Source: Prostheceraeus crozeri (taxonomy: Eukaryota; Platyhelminthes; Polycladida; Euryleptidae). From it: 64,000 nucleotides of DNA. Shown here piece after piece: positions 22,909 to 37,200 of this stretch. Position numbers and translations under genes: made by a program. The notes beneath the pieces were generated by a model. The model was not told the origin of the DNA. It ran no database searches and was given only the letters and a program-made list of their open reading frames with translations. Position 1 is the first letter of the stretch. Each line of letters opens with the position of its first letter. The stretch is from positions 62,001 through 126,000 of the forward strand of contig CAJQUW010005272.1 of assembly GCA_907163375.1 (NCBI GenBank), read 5' to 3'.

Positions 22909-25900
22909 GTGTTTTTCGCTCACTTATTTTACATGCTTGATCTTCATAACCCGTTGCAAAGGATCCTGAGCAGTATGATCTCATCTTCAATGGCCAGTCA
23001 TTTTGTTGCTTTTCAAAAATTGATAATTCTAGTGAACAAGTTTTCCTCCCTTCTTGAACATAGAAGATACCGTGCACATGCTATAAAGCACTCACATTCA
23101 TTGTTAATCAGTTGTCAGATATAATAATAATGCTTTTCATTCAACTTATTGCCCACAGTAGCCGATGCTGGATATCATTTCAGATACAATTCACAGATTT
23201 GATAATGGAGAGTACATGAGAGAAATCTGGCCGTCCGGTCAGATTACACGCGCGTCCATTAGAAGTTGTGATGGAAAATGTTGTAAGTTTCTCCATTTCT
23301 ATAACGAGACTTTCACCATTGCTGTCACATTCGTAAGAATGAATGTGTTTTGAATTCAGCTTGTACCGTTGTAGATATTTATTGGAGATATTCTCATGTC
23401 ATCTCTATGATGAGATAACAAGAATACACCGTAAACTGTGCGATACCAAAGCTACTTACGAAATCGATGTACAAAAAGAGAAAAATGTACGAAAGCACTA
23501 TTGTTCTTGCTGATACACTACTAAAGAGAGTGGCTTTCTTATTGGATTATCTTTATCATCCAATATGAAAGCCAATCGCCAGTAAAATACTTCTATCATT
23601 TTTCAAGTAAGTTATGAAGCATACTATCACATTATGAGCAAGCTTTTCAAAATTGATTATTATGAATAGATATCTTAATGTTCATAGACAAACACTCAGC
23701 TGCCCATGTTCCCCCTATGGGAACATTGACAAAAAAATTAATATATTTTCTGCTGTTATGTGATGCTTTTTTCAATGTCATTTCGTTTGCTTTTGCATCA
23801 AAACTAAGAAATGCAACTAAGTTTGAGATCATTTTACATATTAATAGGTTAACTGCAATAATCCGAGGGCACGTTAAGGACCACTAAATTTCCATTGGTT
23901 TCCATGGGGAATGAAAATGACAGTAAAGTCCAGCATTTTTCATGAAATCTATGACTTTTGAATATCCATGATTATTAGGTTTGTATTTTGTATTATCGAA
24001 CGCTTGTCTTTGTTGATCATAGTAATGAAAAAGTACCATATTTTGTGATATAGAACGATGAAACACATTGAAAGATATCTTTTGAAGCAATATAGAACGG
24101 TAATCATGCACATCTACATAGGTGTGACGCTATATCTAGATGTCTATCTTTAGATCCATTTCTGCGCTACTGAAATTAACACAGACATAACGCATAGTTT
24201 AGTGCAGATATCTTTGGTCTTCCAATGATCTCAGTGTATTATATGAAAAAATATCAAACGGAAATTTTAATGAATTCCTAGATGACTAGATATCACATAT
24301 ACATAGTTTGAAGAGCTGGGGTTCAACGGAAAAGGTCTGTTAGTGTGTCATTGTAAGCACATAAAAAAATTGCTTCATAATTTTGCGAAATAGAAGCTTG
24401 GATTGGAGGCTTGTTTATTTCTTATAATAGGGTCCATCGACGAACACTGTCCATTGATGTTGATACCCCGCTTGGTGGTATGTTATGCTCCATAACCTGC
24501 AATAGCAAAATTTCACGACTTCGGTCTTGTGTATTGATTAAATGGCGCAAAATATTTTTCAATCATTGAGCAACCCCGAAGGACATTCTTGATGCTGCTA
24601 AGTCCACTCACTCATCCTTAGAGGAAGTCATAAAATGCACAATTTTTAGCTGACAAACTTTGAATGCCATCAGAGAGATGGACCGTTGAACCATATACAT
24701 TTTATCAAGCTTGAGTCATGCCATCTTGAATATGATAATGTGTCATGCTATATTTCAAGAATGTCGAGATTCAAAATTGTCTTGCTTTTCTGTGACTGTC
24801 ATTAGGATCTGAGTTGTAATTTAGAAAACAGCAATTTGACACCATTGACGTACATGTAGCCTAGTGGTAATCTATAAAGAGAATTGATGGAAATTTACGC
24901 CGTCTTCATGCGCCAAATGAGTGGATTTGGATATTTCCATGGACTTCTGCATGGATTTCTATAACATTTAGAAATCAATGGTTATTACCTGATATATTTC
25001 GTGTATTATGTACATAACAAACGGAAACCATCAGATATCACACTCCGAATTACAGGTAAAACTATGCATTATGATAGATATCTCACGATATGTTTTGTTA
25101 TGCTGATTATGCTTTCAAATATCGTTTGATATCCTATACAGACATGATAATGCATTTGTAGCGACAACCTGAATTCAAATCATATTCAGTAATGGTGACA
25201 TTTTCAATTCTGTTTGTGAACTCATTAAAGGAAGTAAAACTCTTCCTTTTGTTTTTACCACAAGACCTGAATGCACCAATTCAACCGACTTGCGACAACA
25301 TCAGGGTTGCCAGCATTTGATGAATGCAATACCTGACATTTTTATGTTGGATAAGTATGCCCCATCTTGAGATGTCTAACATCTCATTTTTCGATTACAA
25401 TACTTCTTTTACATTGTACATGTGTACACCAACATATCTGTATCAGACAATCTAGGTGAGCATCCTGAGGATGTGGTAGTAAACACCCAATTCATCTCTC
25501 ATTGACTTAACATCATCGCATTGATGGATTGTAGCCGAACTGATGTCCTACACTGTTTTATTTTTATGACATTAAAACGAACGAATAAATAAGGTGTCAA
25601 TCAACCAAAAAAAAACAGACAGAAAATGGGTAAAAAAATGCGGCGAAATAAAATGAAATAATAATCAATATTTTTTTTTACTATTTATGATGATGCGACG
25701 CGTTTATTGGATAATATTCATATACTCAAAAAAAGTTTTCGGTATTACAACAAAAAATTCTTTCAAATATTAGATATCTCTTCACTAACTACTTGTTGAC
25801 TTGTTGTAAAAAAAATATCTTAAGAACGAAGATGAGATGTAAAAAAGTAAAAATGAATGGAATGATGACGAATAAAAAGGCAGACGGCACGAAGCAGCTT

Positions 25901-28900
25901 GGAGCAAAGCTTATACGAACGTCGACCGATGTTCGAATACCAATGGAGAGGAATTACATTACTGACAATACTTGTGAAAACCAATAACATCAATAATCGA
26001 TTCAACCGGTGCGAATCAAAAAACCAAAACAAAATAAGCAAAAATTAAAAAAAAAAAAATCCAAATTTGCAACTATTAAATCAATCAAGTTAATTTCTAA
26101 ATGTGGAAAAAAAAAAAATTAGATGGTAGATGACAGCAATTCAGCAAATTTCAGATTCAAAATGAATCAAGAAAATATATTCAATAACTCAAGTAAAATC
26201 CATTTTACAGTTCATCAACTAATTCAAAATCCACTTGTTAACAGGTTTTGTGTTTAGTCAATTTTTATATTGTCTGTTATTCAATTTGTAGATTTTACGT
26301 TTTAGGATTTTAGTGTAGCTTGCATGGTATGTGTAAGTATCAATGAAAAATGTGTATCTAATAATAAATGACTATAATTATCTATGCTATTTTAACTTTT
26401 TTTCTTGATTAGAGATGAAACTTTTTCTTGATAACATTATGACACATTTCGATGTGAAATAAATGAAGAAAGGTTTAGGGCAAATAACAAGACATTATAT
26501 TGCGGCGCAAACAATGCCTGATTGTTGCCGAAAAAATCATGTTTACTACTATTGTGCGTATTGAAATGATCTAGGCAGCAAGTAGGAATTACAAATCAGA
26601 GGGCGCGTTATCCATTAATGATGATATCCATATCTATGCATGTGAAAGATATTTAAGAAATATCAATAAGCGTATATCTGCATGCGTATTCATAGCATTG
26701 CTGCCGAGACCATTTCAATTACGCTCAATAGTATTAACACAGATTTTTCGGGCGACAATGTAAAACATTTTCAGGCGCTTCCGCGCCCTACGTTGTTGCT
26801 CTCAAAAGTTCATGTTAATGTTATATTGCGCATTTTTACCGTGGATTTTTTCGACAAAAAATGCAGATAAAACTTTCTTCTACAATCAGTATAGATATAA
26901 GAATTTCCATGCAAAATTGTTTTCCAATTGCAATCACAGTATAGAAATAAGGAAAGTTAAGATTTAGAAAACTAGCAATGCATCATCTCATGCCCGCCAA
27001 TCCCACATGGAATTCTCACCATGCCAGATAGCCATGAATCGCCGTTCGTCACTCCAGCTAGATAATCCATCAATAAATGAATTGGCAAACTGATATTTCA
27101 AATCATTTTTAGACAGAAATCTGAATTTCAAATCTGCTCACATTAATTTGCAAACTTTCGTAGACTTTCAATCTTTTCATGAATTGTCATCTATTGAGAG
27201 AGCAAGCTTTCATAGATTCAATAAAAGTCAATCAAAGATTTCTTCATCTCTCCGTTATCTGTTACTACTATTTACAAAATATCAAATTTAATTATCATTT
27301 AATATTATCAGATTTACAGTGGAGTTCGACACAATTCGCTGCATTTTCGGATGCTATAAAAGAAATCAGAACATTGAAACGGATTCACAGAAAATCGCTG
27401 CAGTGATTTCATTACAAATATATTTTAATGCCGATATCAGTGCGTTACAAGCGCACCTCCCTTAAGTTCATAAAAGTTCGACCAACCCAACATTGTGATC
27501 CATTCGATGCATGCATCATGCACATTGTAAAACCTTTTTGACTTTATGAAAGTTGTTTCTTGAAGTTTTGAAACTCTTTGTACATTTTCTATTTTGCATT
27601 CTTCGACAAAAGATATTTTGAGCTGAGCAAACTACAACTAACACTATCCTTGATTACGTCGATTATGCATTTATTTCCAGTTTTGATGTTGCAATGCAAT
27701 TATTCACAGACGTTCTTGTGCATAACACCATCGGCTATACAGATGGAGCGATTCTGCACCGTTAGGCAAGATGGTCCGTATCAAGGGGATAAAAGGGTCC
27801 GTATAACAAGGGTTCGAAATTTATCAGACAAATTCTCTAAATTTAATATTCTTTGTAAATGACTTGTCCAGAGCAATGCAATGAAAAATTACTAGAAGGA
27901 GCACTTCTGCATAAAATCTGGATGAGGTTAAATGGCACAGATAAAGGTCCCAAGTAACAAATGCAGTGCGTATTTTGGATGGATTTTGGATTTTGAGTCA
28001 CAAAAGAGCAAACGGGTCCAGTGAACTTATAAGTGTAGCGTGTTGTGAGCATATTTCAGAGTTGCCAAAATACCTCCTTTGAAAATTGAAATAGCAGACA
28101 AAGTCACCTAAGTCTCATTTTATTATAGATAAAGTACAAGTATCAAATGTTTGTAAAAAGAATTGGAAAAATCTGTAGAAATAATTAAGTTATTATCTTC
28201 ATTGGATATGTTGGTTGCGAACATTTTGCAAAGTATTTTATCATTGACAAATCAATCAAGGAATTGTACTAAGACAAATTGCCCTCTTAGTAAAGTGGAG
28301 GAAAGTGAAGAATGGGATTAGTACGGTATCGGTAGGTATCTGAAGGTAAGTATAAAATAGTAGGACAATTTAACCGGCCATTATTTGAAATTTCCTGCAC
28401 TCAAGTTCCATTCATTTGTGATTGGACAAATTCGTGTTAAACAGATGACCTCAGTATGGGATTTTGTTCGGCTCCATTAGTAGAAGAGTTTTTCTCCAGT
28501 GAAATTGAAAAACAATTATCTCTGCTAAATTTCTATTTGAGATGTTTCAATGACGTTTTTCTAATCGGTAGTCGTAGAAATGAATTCTGAGGAATTTCCC
28601 AAACAGGAAAACCGCATAAGTGATGTCATTCATTCACTATAGAATATCATGAAAATGGTCAGCTGAACTGTCTAGTGAAAATTTCTCAAAAATTCATAAC
28701 TGAACCTCGAAAACTCGATGAAAACAAATAGTTTGTTCAGCGCATTCTTGACAAAAATGGTTAGAGTAAACATTGCATGCAAAATATGCGACAGAGTATA
28801 ATTGCATATAGATTTTTATATTCATGAATCGTACAAGGAAATGAAAAGGAAATTCGAAGCAGAAATAACGCGTTGAAAGAAATCGAGATAGAAATTATCT

Positions 28901-29899
28901 ACCCAACTTGTAAAACACAGAACATTGGGCAATACAAGGGTAAAAAAAGTCCATTTAACGAGCGCTCTTCCCTGGTTTACCAACATAGCTGTGAGTATTG
29001 CCAAGAATACTACATCGGAGACACTCGCAGACATCTTCTTGCGCGCAGATAAAAGATCTAAAAGTACAGTCAGGAATAATATTGATAATAATAATATCGT
29101 TTATTTGGTATTGCCTTAAGAATAGGAATTGTGAGCCCATAATTAAACAGCATAAAATCAAAGTCACAGCATTGCAAACAAATAACAAATAAAGAAGAAT
29201 TTTAACAATGAAAGGGTGGTCGTGCGTAAGATCTTGTTCATACACTGAAACCACTATTGAGCAGTCGTGAAATGAAAACCACAAAGCAGTTACTACGAAG
29301 AGCAGTGTTGCAAACAGGGATCTCATATTTGCCTGAAACAGGCAGAACACGAGGTGCCAGATGCTTTAGGGGATGAGATGGATCATGTACCAAAGACTCA
29401 AACATCTTGACTCCATGAATAACCCGACGATATTGAAGAGGAACGAACGATGATATTACATAGACACATGCCAACAGAGCAAAGTTTTAACACTAGAAAT
29501 GCCGAGATTGTCATTAACCTAGAAAGTCTATAGTGTCAATTTTGATAGCATGGTTGAAATTCAGAAAATTTCTTGTCATCATAATGTCTTATGTGGTAGC
29601 TGAACCTGGAGTGTGATTAGATAAAAATCTGCTAAAATTAAACTGCATGCAGGAAATACTAAAATTCCAGAAGCAGTTTTCATCAAATCTAGACCAAAAA
29701 TTCCAGAGAACGGTCAAATCAAGTCAAAACCATTTTTTATTCAATAAATTGCCAATTTGTTTGTATCGTTTTTTTCATCATCATCTGCTCATGTAATTCA
29801 TTCATTAACATGTTTGCTGTTATCATGATGATGGCACGAGCATGCAGAAAACCGACAGACAGTCACAACTGTATTCCTTTTAGCTCAGCACCCACTCAG
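22909..29899. other. 7 kb without a recognised gene
   Basis: AT-rich sequence with only short open frames. A-rich tracts occur near 26040-26120. One hAT-like end word, CAGGGTTGCCAGC, lies at about 25304 without a partner. The frame at 28955-29350 (minus) starts, from its internal Met, with a hydrophobic signal-like segment (MRSLFATLLFVVTALWF) and ends with a cysteine-containing tail. It could hold exons of a small secreted protein, but nothing proves it. Confidence 0.35.
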
Positions 29900-30665
29900 G
29901 AGTCCTTCATACCAGCAAAAAAACCGTCATGGATGCCAACAACATAAGCGTCCTGCATGCCAACAACAAAAGAGTCCTGTATGATAACAGCAAAAGCGTA
30001 CTGCATGCCAGCAACAAAAGCGTCCTGTATGCCAGCAACAAAGGCGTCCTGCATGCCAACAACAAAAACATTCTGCATGCCAACAACAAAGGCGTCCTGC
30101 ATGCCAGCAACAAAGGCGTCCTGTATGCCAGCAACAAAAACATTCTGCATGCCAACAACAAAGGCGTCCTGCATGCCAGCAACAAAGGCGTCCTGTTTGC
30201 CAACACCACAATGTCCAACACGCCAACAAAAAAGGTCATGTATTTCACCAACAAACGCGCTATGTATGCCAACAACAAGTACTTCTTCTTAGCGAGCCAC
30301 TAAGGCTTACTGCATGCCAACACCACAACATCCTGTATGCCAACAACAAATGCGTCCTGTATGCCAACACCACAACATCCTGTATGACAACAACATAAAC
30401 ATCCTGCATGCCACCAACAAAAGCGTCCTGTATGCCAACACCACAGCATTCTGTATGCCAACAACAAAAGCGTCCTGCATGCCAACACCACAACATCCTG
30501 TATGCCAACAACATAAACGTCCTGCATGCCAACAACATAAACGTCCTGCATGCCACCAACAAAAGCGTCCTGTATGACAACACCGCAATATCCTGCATGC
30601 CAGCAAGAAATGGGTCTTCTTTCGGAGCCACAAAGGCGTCCTCTTTGCCAACCACAAAGGCTCTA
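29900..30665. repeat. 24-bp minisatellite, about 32 units
   Basis: Unit GCGTCCTGCATGCCAACAAC plus AAAG, with variants (ACATCCTGTATGCCAACAAC, CACCACAA forms). The period of 24 is a multiple of 3, so several frames on both strands are open for 80-130 codons with an 8-residue repeat (VLHANNKG type). These are not genes. The array ends about 470 bp before the paladin start codon. Confidence 0.9.
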
Positions 30666-31137
30666 TTCTTAGCAACTTCTTACTCTCCTGCAATTTCTTG
30701 GACCCGCTTTCCCTCGCGTCTCTGTGTGAACAGCTCTATAATTTTCTGAAGGCTCTGAGCGAAATTTCACACCGCGTCCGACGTGAGCAGAACAGAAGGC
30801 GTTCTCGTTACCAACCACCATGATGGCCTCTTTGCCTTCCTCATTTGGTGTACGCCTCCGTGTGATGTACATGAAAATGCATCATGACTTTACATCCTCA
30901 CAAACAAATCTTTTCCGACCTTTCCGAATGCTCATTGGATATATGCATCAATGCTGTCATTTCTTGCGTCGTGGAGTGTCTCAAGAGAAAATGATGAGAA
31001 AACGGTTGGGCAATGAGAGATTCTATCTCCAACTAATCAGCGTTGCCTGTACATGTCGTCATGGAGGCATTGAGAACGACTATTTCTTCACATTCCAATT
31101 CTTCATTCTTCACCAGCGAATTGTCCATCCGACGATT
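30666..31137 (+). promoter_or_regulatory. Presumed promoter/5' region of paladin
   Basis: No TATA box in a convincing place. A pyrimidine tract with AG at 31115-31116 looks like a splice acceptor for an upstream non-coding exon. A long open frame in phase with exon 1 begins at about 30820, but its upstream residues show nothing family-like. Confidence 0.3.
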
Positions 31138-31228
31138 ATGGGAAACGCTGCCAGCGTATCGTATTGTCATGAGTCTGACGGCGTGCAGTCTACAATTGAA
31201 GGCCATCCGATCGACAAGAAGGAAACAG
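31138..31228 (+). CDS. PALD1: Paladin exon 1 (start codon, myristoylation motif)
   Basis: Encodes 30 codons plus one base. The start is chosen because the product begins MGNAAS, a fit to the MGxxxS N-myristoylation signal and parallel to MGTTAS in vertebrate paladin. A lies at -3 and G at +4. The frame stays open upstream, but a pyrimidine-rich stretch ending in AG at 31115-31116 suggests the exon begins at about 31117 after an intron in the 5' untranslated region. The donor is GT at 31229; phase 1 matches exon 2. Confidence 0.78.
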
Positions 31229-34200
31229 GTTCGTATATTTTCACTAAAATGCTTTTTGGCAGCATCAATGTCGACAAGTTCTGTCTGATTTTAATCATTA
31301 GCCAATCTTCATATCTATTGTTTCTCTTTCTCTCTGTCTCTTTCTCCTCTCTCTGCCGAAATTCAAACTCAAGGGTTTCTTTAATTTCGATGAGTTTATA
31401 AAGGTTTTATTCTCTCTCTCTCAAAACTCAAAAGGTTATTGCCCAAATCGTAGGCACAAACAATGCAAATGTCAAATTTCAATATAGTTGATGCGAGTGG
31501 CAGAGAAATGCAAAATGACAATGAGTGGAATGGGTGACATGAAAGATAAAACCACATTTCACCATGATCACCGACGTATTCACAGATGAAGTTTTGAGTA
31601 CGGAAAGGTCTTGAGATGAGTAGCATGGTCCATAACAAAGTGAGAGATCATCATGTAGCAATGGAATGAATGATGCATAAAACTGGAATACATTTCACAA
31701 TGTATAGAAGAGCATGCATCAAAGAATCATCTATTTTATGTATATTTCAGCATGATATATATTATAAGTTTCCATTTTCAATTTATTTTGTGATTTTATT
31801 TGCACCCTGCAGCAGATTCTCAACCTTATTATTGATAATTAAATAAAATTAGAAATAAATTTATCTGATCGGAGGTGCACATGCTGCACCTGGAAATGAC
31901 ATGTAGTTGAAAATGTTCTGTTGAAAGTACAATCAATTTCGTTCCGACCTCCGATGCAGTCTTTTAGCGAGTGACAGAGATATTCGTTGGCTCTAATGTG
32001 ATTGCAAGTGGCTAAGTCTCAGCATAATCCGATAATAAGGCAATGCATTGCTGCTATTGTTTTCTGACTCTTTTGACATTATTTAACGTCAACACTTGGT
32101 TGTTATTTATGGTCACAGCAATCTGATCAAATACGATGCCTATTGTTTCAGATAGAATCATCTTGTACATGTATTGGTTTGATATTTGTATCATTTTATA
32201 CTATGGTGTGCCAGCACACATTAATCAGTTAGCTAGTCAACCGCTCGCTCTCCAAAGATTGATTGTTGTATTATATATTGTTACATCTATTCATATTATC
32301 GTAGGTCTGAACTACATTTGTAATTTCTATGAATTTTGTAATCTTGTGTCACCTGCACTGCACTTCTGTATGGACGGCATGATGCTCAAACGCTGTGCCA
32401 AGTAGAACAGAAGTATCTGACTAATGTTACAAGTCACCGAAGTCTTCAATTAAGAAAACTAGAAATCATTTAGGTCCATCACGTCTTCAATCCTCTCACA
32501 GGAAATATTTTGGGGTGTGTCGCAACCCCTAAACATACGGCTCGTACATGTAGATGAGGAAGGAATGAAATCTGCACAGGTCAGCCGTCAACGCTATCTG
32601 CCCCAGGCTTTTCTTGTCGTTGAAGTACTAGGGTGGAATAATCAGCCCCTGAGGTAAACAGGGTTAAAGTCTCTAAGCTCCATCTAACGGCTATTATAGG
32701 TGAAACAGCTGTTAAGCAGGATCTGCATGTCCGCTTTATCAAACCACCTCTGCTAGCACCTCGGGCATCTTCCACATCGGATTTTCCTGCAATATATTGA
32801 TGTCTTGGTTATATGTTGATCAGTGGCAGATGACCTTTATAAACGACATGCTTTGATCATCCATCACATGAAAACGTTGTACGATTACATTGTTGGGAGC
32901 ATGTAGGCGATTTTAAATGTATATATCTGAACTAGAATCGATCACTATTTGCTCCATACAACAAGAGTATTACTTATAAAGCGATTACGAGTAGTGCTAG
33001 AGGGTTGTTGTTATTATTCATAATAACATAGATGCATTTATAGATGAATGGTCGTGCTGATCACAGCATCAAAGTCCTCTATCAATGGTCTACAAATAAG
33101 TCAAATGCCTCATTTTGTAAATGGACAAATGTTCGATTTGATCCAAGAGCCAAATTTGAGAAAATTTGAATTGTACACTGTATAGGCAGGTCGTAGATAT
33201 ATCAAAGAATGTTGGCAAAATGTCTGGTATTGATACGGCTAAATGATGTGGAAATGTTTAAAAACTTCTCTTTAAACAATAAAACAGTTTTCTTCTATAA
33301 ACATCAACAATTTCCTGAAATTCTCATGTTCTGTTGGGTTCCAGGTCAATCGGATAAAACGATGATTCGCACCAATAACGTCGCTCCGATTATCATCAAA
33401 AACTGCAGAGAAGAGTTTCAAAATCTCACTGATTACAGCACTCCGGTGGTGATGGGCAGACTTGCTGATCACATGCCTGAACATCCTTTATTGAAGGTGA
33501 GAACAACCAGTGATCTGCTTTAAAATATTATCCGGACACTCTTTTGATATTCTAAACTCAAACAATTCCTTGATATTTTTTTGTTACATAATTATAATTC
33601 AATTATATTCAATTATAATAAAATAATCATAATTATTTTAGTCTTTTGATATTCTTTACTAATGCTTTTACACGTGATAATGAGATTTGTTATTAGCAAG
33701 TTTGTGAAATTTCGACGGGCATTCATTACATATATCACTTTAAACACATTACTGGCAAGTCGCCTACGCTAGTGCGCCTGCAATAATTAATAAATGCTGC
33801 CTTTTGACAACACAATAATAATTAGATATCGCAGCTCCAAAAGATACCGCTATGGTGCTTAGAGATGTAAGCAATTCAGGTATGTTCCATTTCTTCAACT
33901 AAGGATGCAACTCAATATTGATCTATTGATCTATTTACGTGATAGATAATGGCGGATAATTCCCTCCACTCTGCTCGATTTTCATAATTCAAGCGGTCAG
34001 CTGTTACGTACATATTTGTGTTGACGAACATTTCATGTGATAAATGTCTGTTGAAAACGGTCGAAAGAAGAAACATGACTTGCTTGGTCTTCTATAATGT
34101 TCGAGCATTTTGTAGTCTCCATTTAGCTGCCTTCACTGTCGCTGGCGTTCAGAACTTGTTGCAGGAAGCTGCATAACCACTAATAAATGATTTTGAGCAG

Positions 34201-37200
34201 CGTTATTCAGTATCTGATGAATTTAGGATATGTCAAGGTGCTCGTAAATATTTATAAAAAATCTATATTTAAAAACTTTTGATAGAGATCCTTCTTGTAC
34301 AGTCTCTTGCTTGTGAAGGCCGTATTTCGCTGTAAAGTTGCGCAAATTAACCAACAAATATCTACCACTAACTTATCATAAATTCACTAAATAATTAGTC
34401 CATGACAGACTATCACACATCAATCATGTATCGATCTGCTGATAGAGCAACTGTTATCGCTTTGTCTTCCTGCTAGCTCATAGACAACTTCATATGTAGG
34501 CTAAAAGTGAATCATTAACTTTCATAGCATATTCGACTTCGATGAAATTTCCAGAATGAGGCAAACACTGAAATGATGTTCTTTATGACGAGCTATGCGG
34601 TTTCAGGGTGCCAACTAGTTATCATCAACCAAAGAAATTATGATGACATCTGATAAGGTGGGGTTTGAAATATATTTCCACATTTCAACTCACCTTAAAA
34701 GGAACAAGCTTCATAGAAACAGCAAGCTTATAAAGTGATCGAAATATTGTCCCGAACGCTGCGTCGTTACTGTCTAATGCCACCAATCAGTCAATTGTTG
34801 CTTTCTGATGACACAAATCTATTAACTCCTGCTCTCCAATGACACAAATCAATTACGCAATTCCTGCTTTCCAATGACAAAAATCAATTACGCAATTCCT
34901 GGTTTCCAATGACAAAAATCAATTACGCAATTCCTGCTCTCCAATGACACAAATCAATTACGCAATTCCTGCTTTCCAATGACAAAAATCAATTACGCAA
35001 TTCCTGGTTTCCAATGACAAAAATCAATCCATTGCTGCTTTTCAATGACACAAATCAATTACGCATCAATGCTTCAATTCCAATGAAAAAATCAAATTAC
35101 CAATTCAATGACTTCCATGACAAATCAATTGCTTTGCAATTCTCAAAAACACAAATCAAAAAATTTCCAATCAATTCCTCCTTTCCAAAGACAAAAATCA
35201 ATACGCAATTCCTGGTTTATCCAAAATCAATCAATTCGCGCGCTCTTCAATGACACTGACAAAAATCAATCCATGGATGCTTTTTTGACACACAAATCAA
35301 TCAATGCAATGTACAATTAATCAATTGCTGCTTTCATTGCTGCTTTTCAATGACACAAATCAATCAATTGATGCTTTTCAATGACACAAATCAATCCATT
35401 GCTGCTTTCCAATGACACAAATCAATCAATTGCTGCTTTCCAATGACACAAATCAATCAATTGCTGCTTTCCAATGCCATCAATCAACTAATTGTTACTT
35501 TTCGATGCAACCAATCAGTCAATTGTTGCTTTCAAATGACACTAATCAAACAATTACTGCCTTCCAATGCCATCAATCAACTAATTGTTACTTTTCGATG
35601 CCACCAATCAATTAATTGTTGCCTTCCAATTCCATCAATCAACTAATTCCTGCTTTCCAATGCCATTTAATCACTTGATCGCAATTTCCAATGCCACCAA
35701 TCAATCAATTGCTGCTTTCCAATGCCATCAATCAATTAAGTCCTACTTTCCAATGCCATCAATCAATTGATTGCATTTTCCTAATGCCATCAATCAATCA
35801 ATTGCTGCTTTCCAATGCCATCTAATCAATTAAGTCCTACTTTCCAATGCCATCAATCAATTGATTGCATTTTCCTAATGCCATCAATCAATTAATTGCT
35901 GCTTTCCAATGCCAAAAATTAATACAGTCTTTTGCCATTTAATCACTTGATCGCAATTTCCAATACCATCAATCAATTGATTGCATTTTCCTAATGCCAT
36001 CTAATCAATTTAGTCCTACTTTCCAATGCCATCTAATCAATTAAGTCCTACTTTCCAATGCCATCTAATCAATTAAGTCCTACTTTCCAATGCCATCAAT
36101 CAATTGATTGCATTTTCCTAATGCCATCTAATCAATTAAGTCCTACTTTCCAATGCCATCAATCAATTGATTGCATTTTCCTAATGCCATCAATCAATTA
36201 ATTGCTGCTTTCCAATGCCATCTAATCAATGAAGTCCTACTTTCCAATGCTATCAATCAATTGATTGCATTTTCCTAATGCCATCAATCAATTAATTGCT
36301 GCTTTCCAATGCCATCTAATCAATTAAGTCCTACTTTCCAATGCCATCAATCAATTAATTGCTGCTTTCCAATGCCATCTAATCAATTAAGTCCTACTTT
36401 CCAATGCTATCAATCAATTGATTGCATTTTCCTAATGCCATCAATCAATTAATTGCTGCTTTCCAATGCCATCTAATCAATTAAGTCCTACTTTCCAATG
36501 CCATCAATCAATTAATTGCTGCTTTCCAATGCCATCAATCAATTAATTGCTGCTTTCCAATGCCATCAATCAATTAATTGCTGCTTTCCAATGCCATCTA
36601 ATCAATTAAGTCCTACTTTCCAATGCCATCAATCAATTAATTGCTGCTTTCCAATGCCATCTAATCAATGAAGTCCTACTTTCCAATGCTATCAATCAAT
36701 TGATTGCATTTTCCTAATGCCATCAATCAATTAATTGCTGCTTTCCAATGCCATCTAATCAATTAAGTCCTACTTTCCAATGCCATCAATCAATTAATTG
36801 CTGCTTTCCAATGCCATCTAATCAATTAAGTCCTACTTTCCAATGCCATCAATCAATTGATTGCATTTTCCTAATGCCATCAATCAATTAATTGCTGCTT
36901 TCCAGTGCCATCTAATCAATTAAGTCCTACTTTCCAATGCCATCAATCAATTGATTGCATTTTCCTAATGCCATCTAATCAATTAAGTCCTACTTTCCAA
37001 TGCCATCTAATCAATTAAGTCCTACTTTCCAATGCCATCAATCAATTGATTGCATTTTCCTAATGCCATCTAATCAATTAAGTCCTACTTTCCAATGCCA
37101 TCAATCAATTCATTGCATTTTCCTAATGCCATCAATCAATTAAGTCCTACTTTCCAATGCCATCTAATCAATTAAGTCCTACTTTCCAATGCCATCAATC

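Noticed and set aside
25304..25320. hAT end (CAGGGTTGCCAGC)
   Set aside because: No inverted partner or duplicated target was found nearby.
25460..25500. Third hammerhead-like site (CTGAGGA ... TAAAC)
   Set aside because: The GAAA element is missing and no stem II or III can be drawn convincingly.
29896..30693. Overlapping 80-130 codon frames on both strands with 8-residue repeats
   Set aside because: Direct consequence of a 24-bp minisatellite with no stops in several frames.
30820..31137. Upstream in-frame extension of paladin exon 1
   Set aside because: The added residues show no family similarity. The MGNAAS start fits the family myristoylation signal, and a splice acceptor lies between.
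34785..35770. Short open frames rich in Asn and Gln in the satellite
   Set aside because: They are repeat-derived and overlap in several frames.
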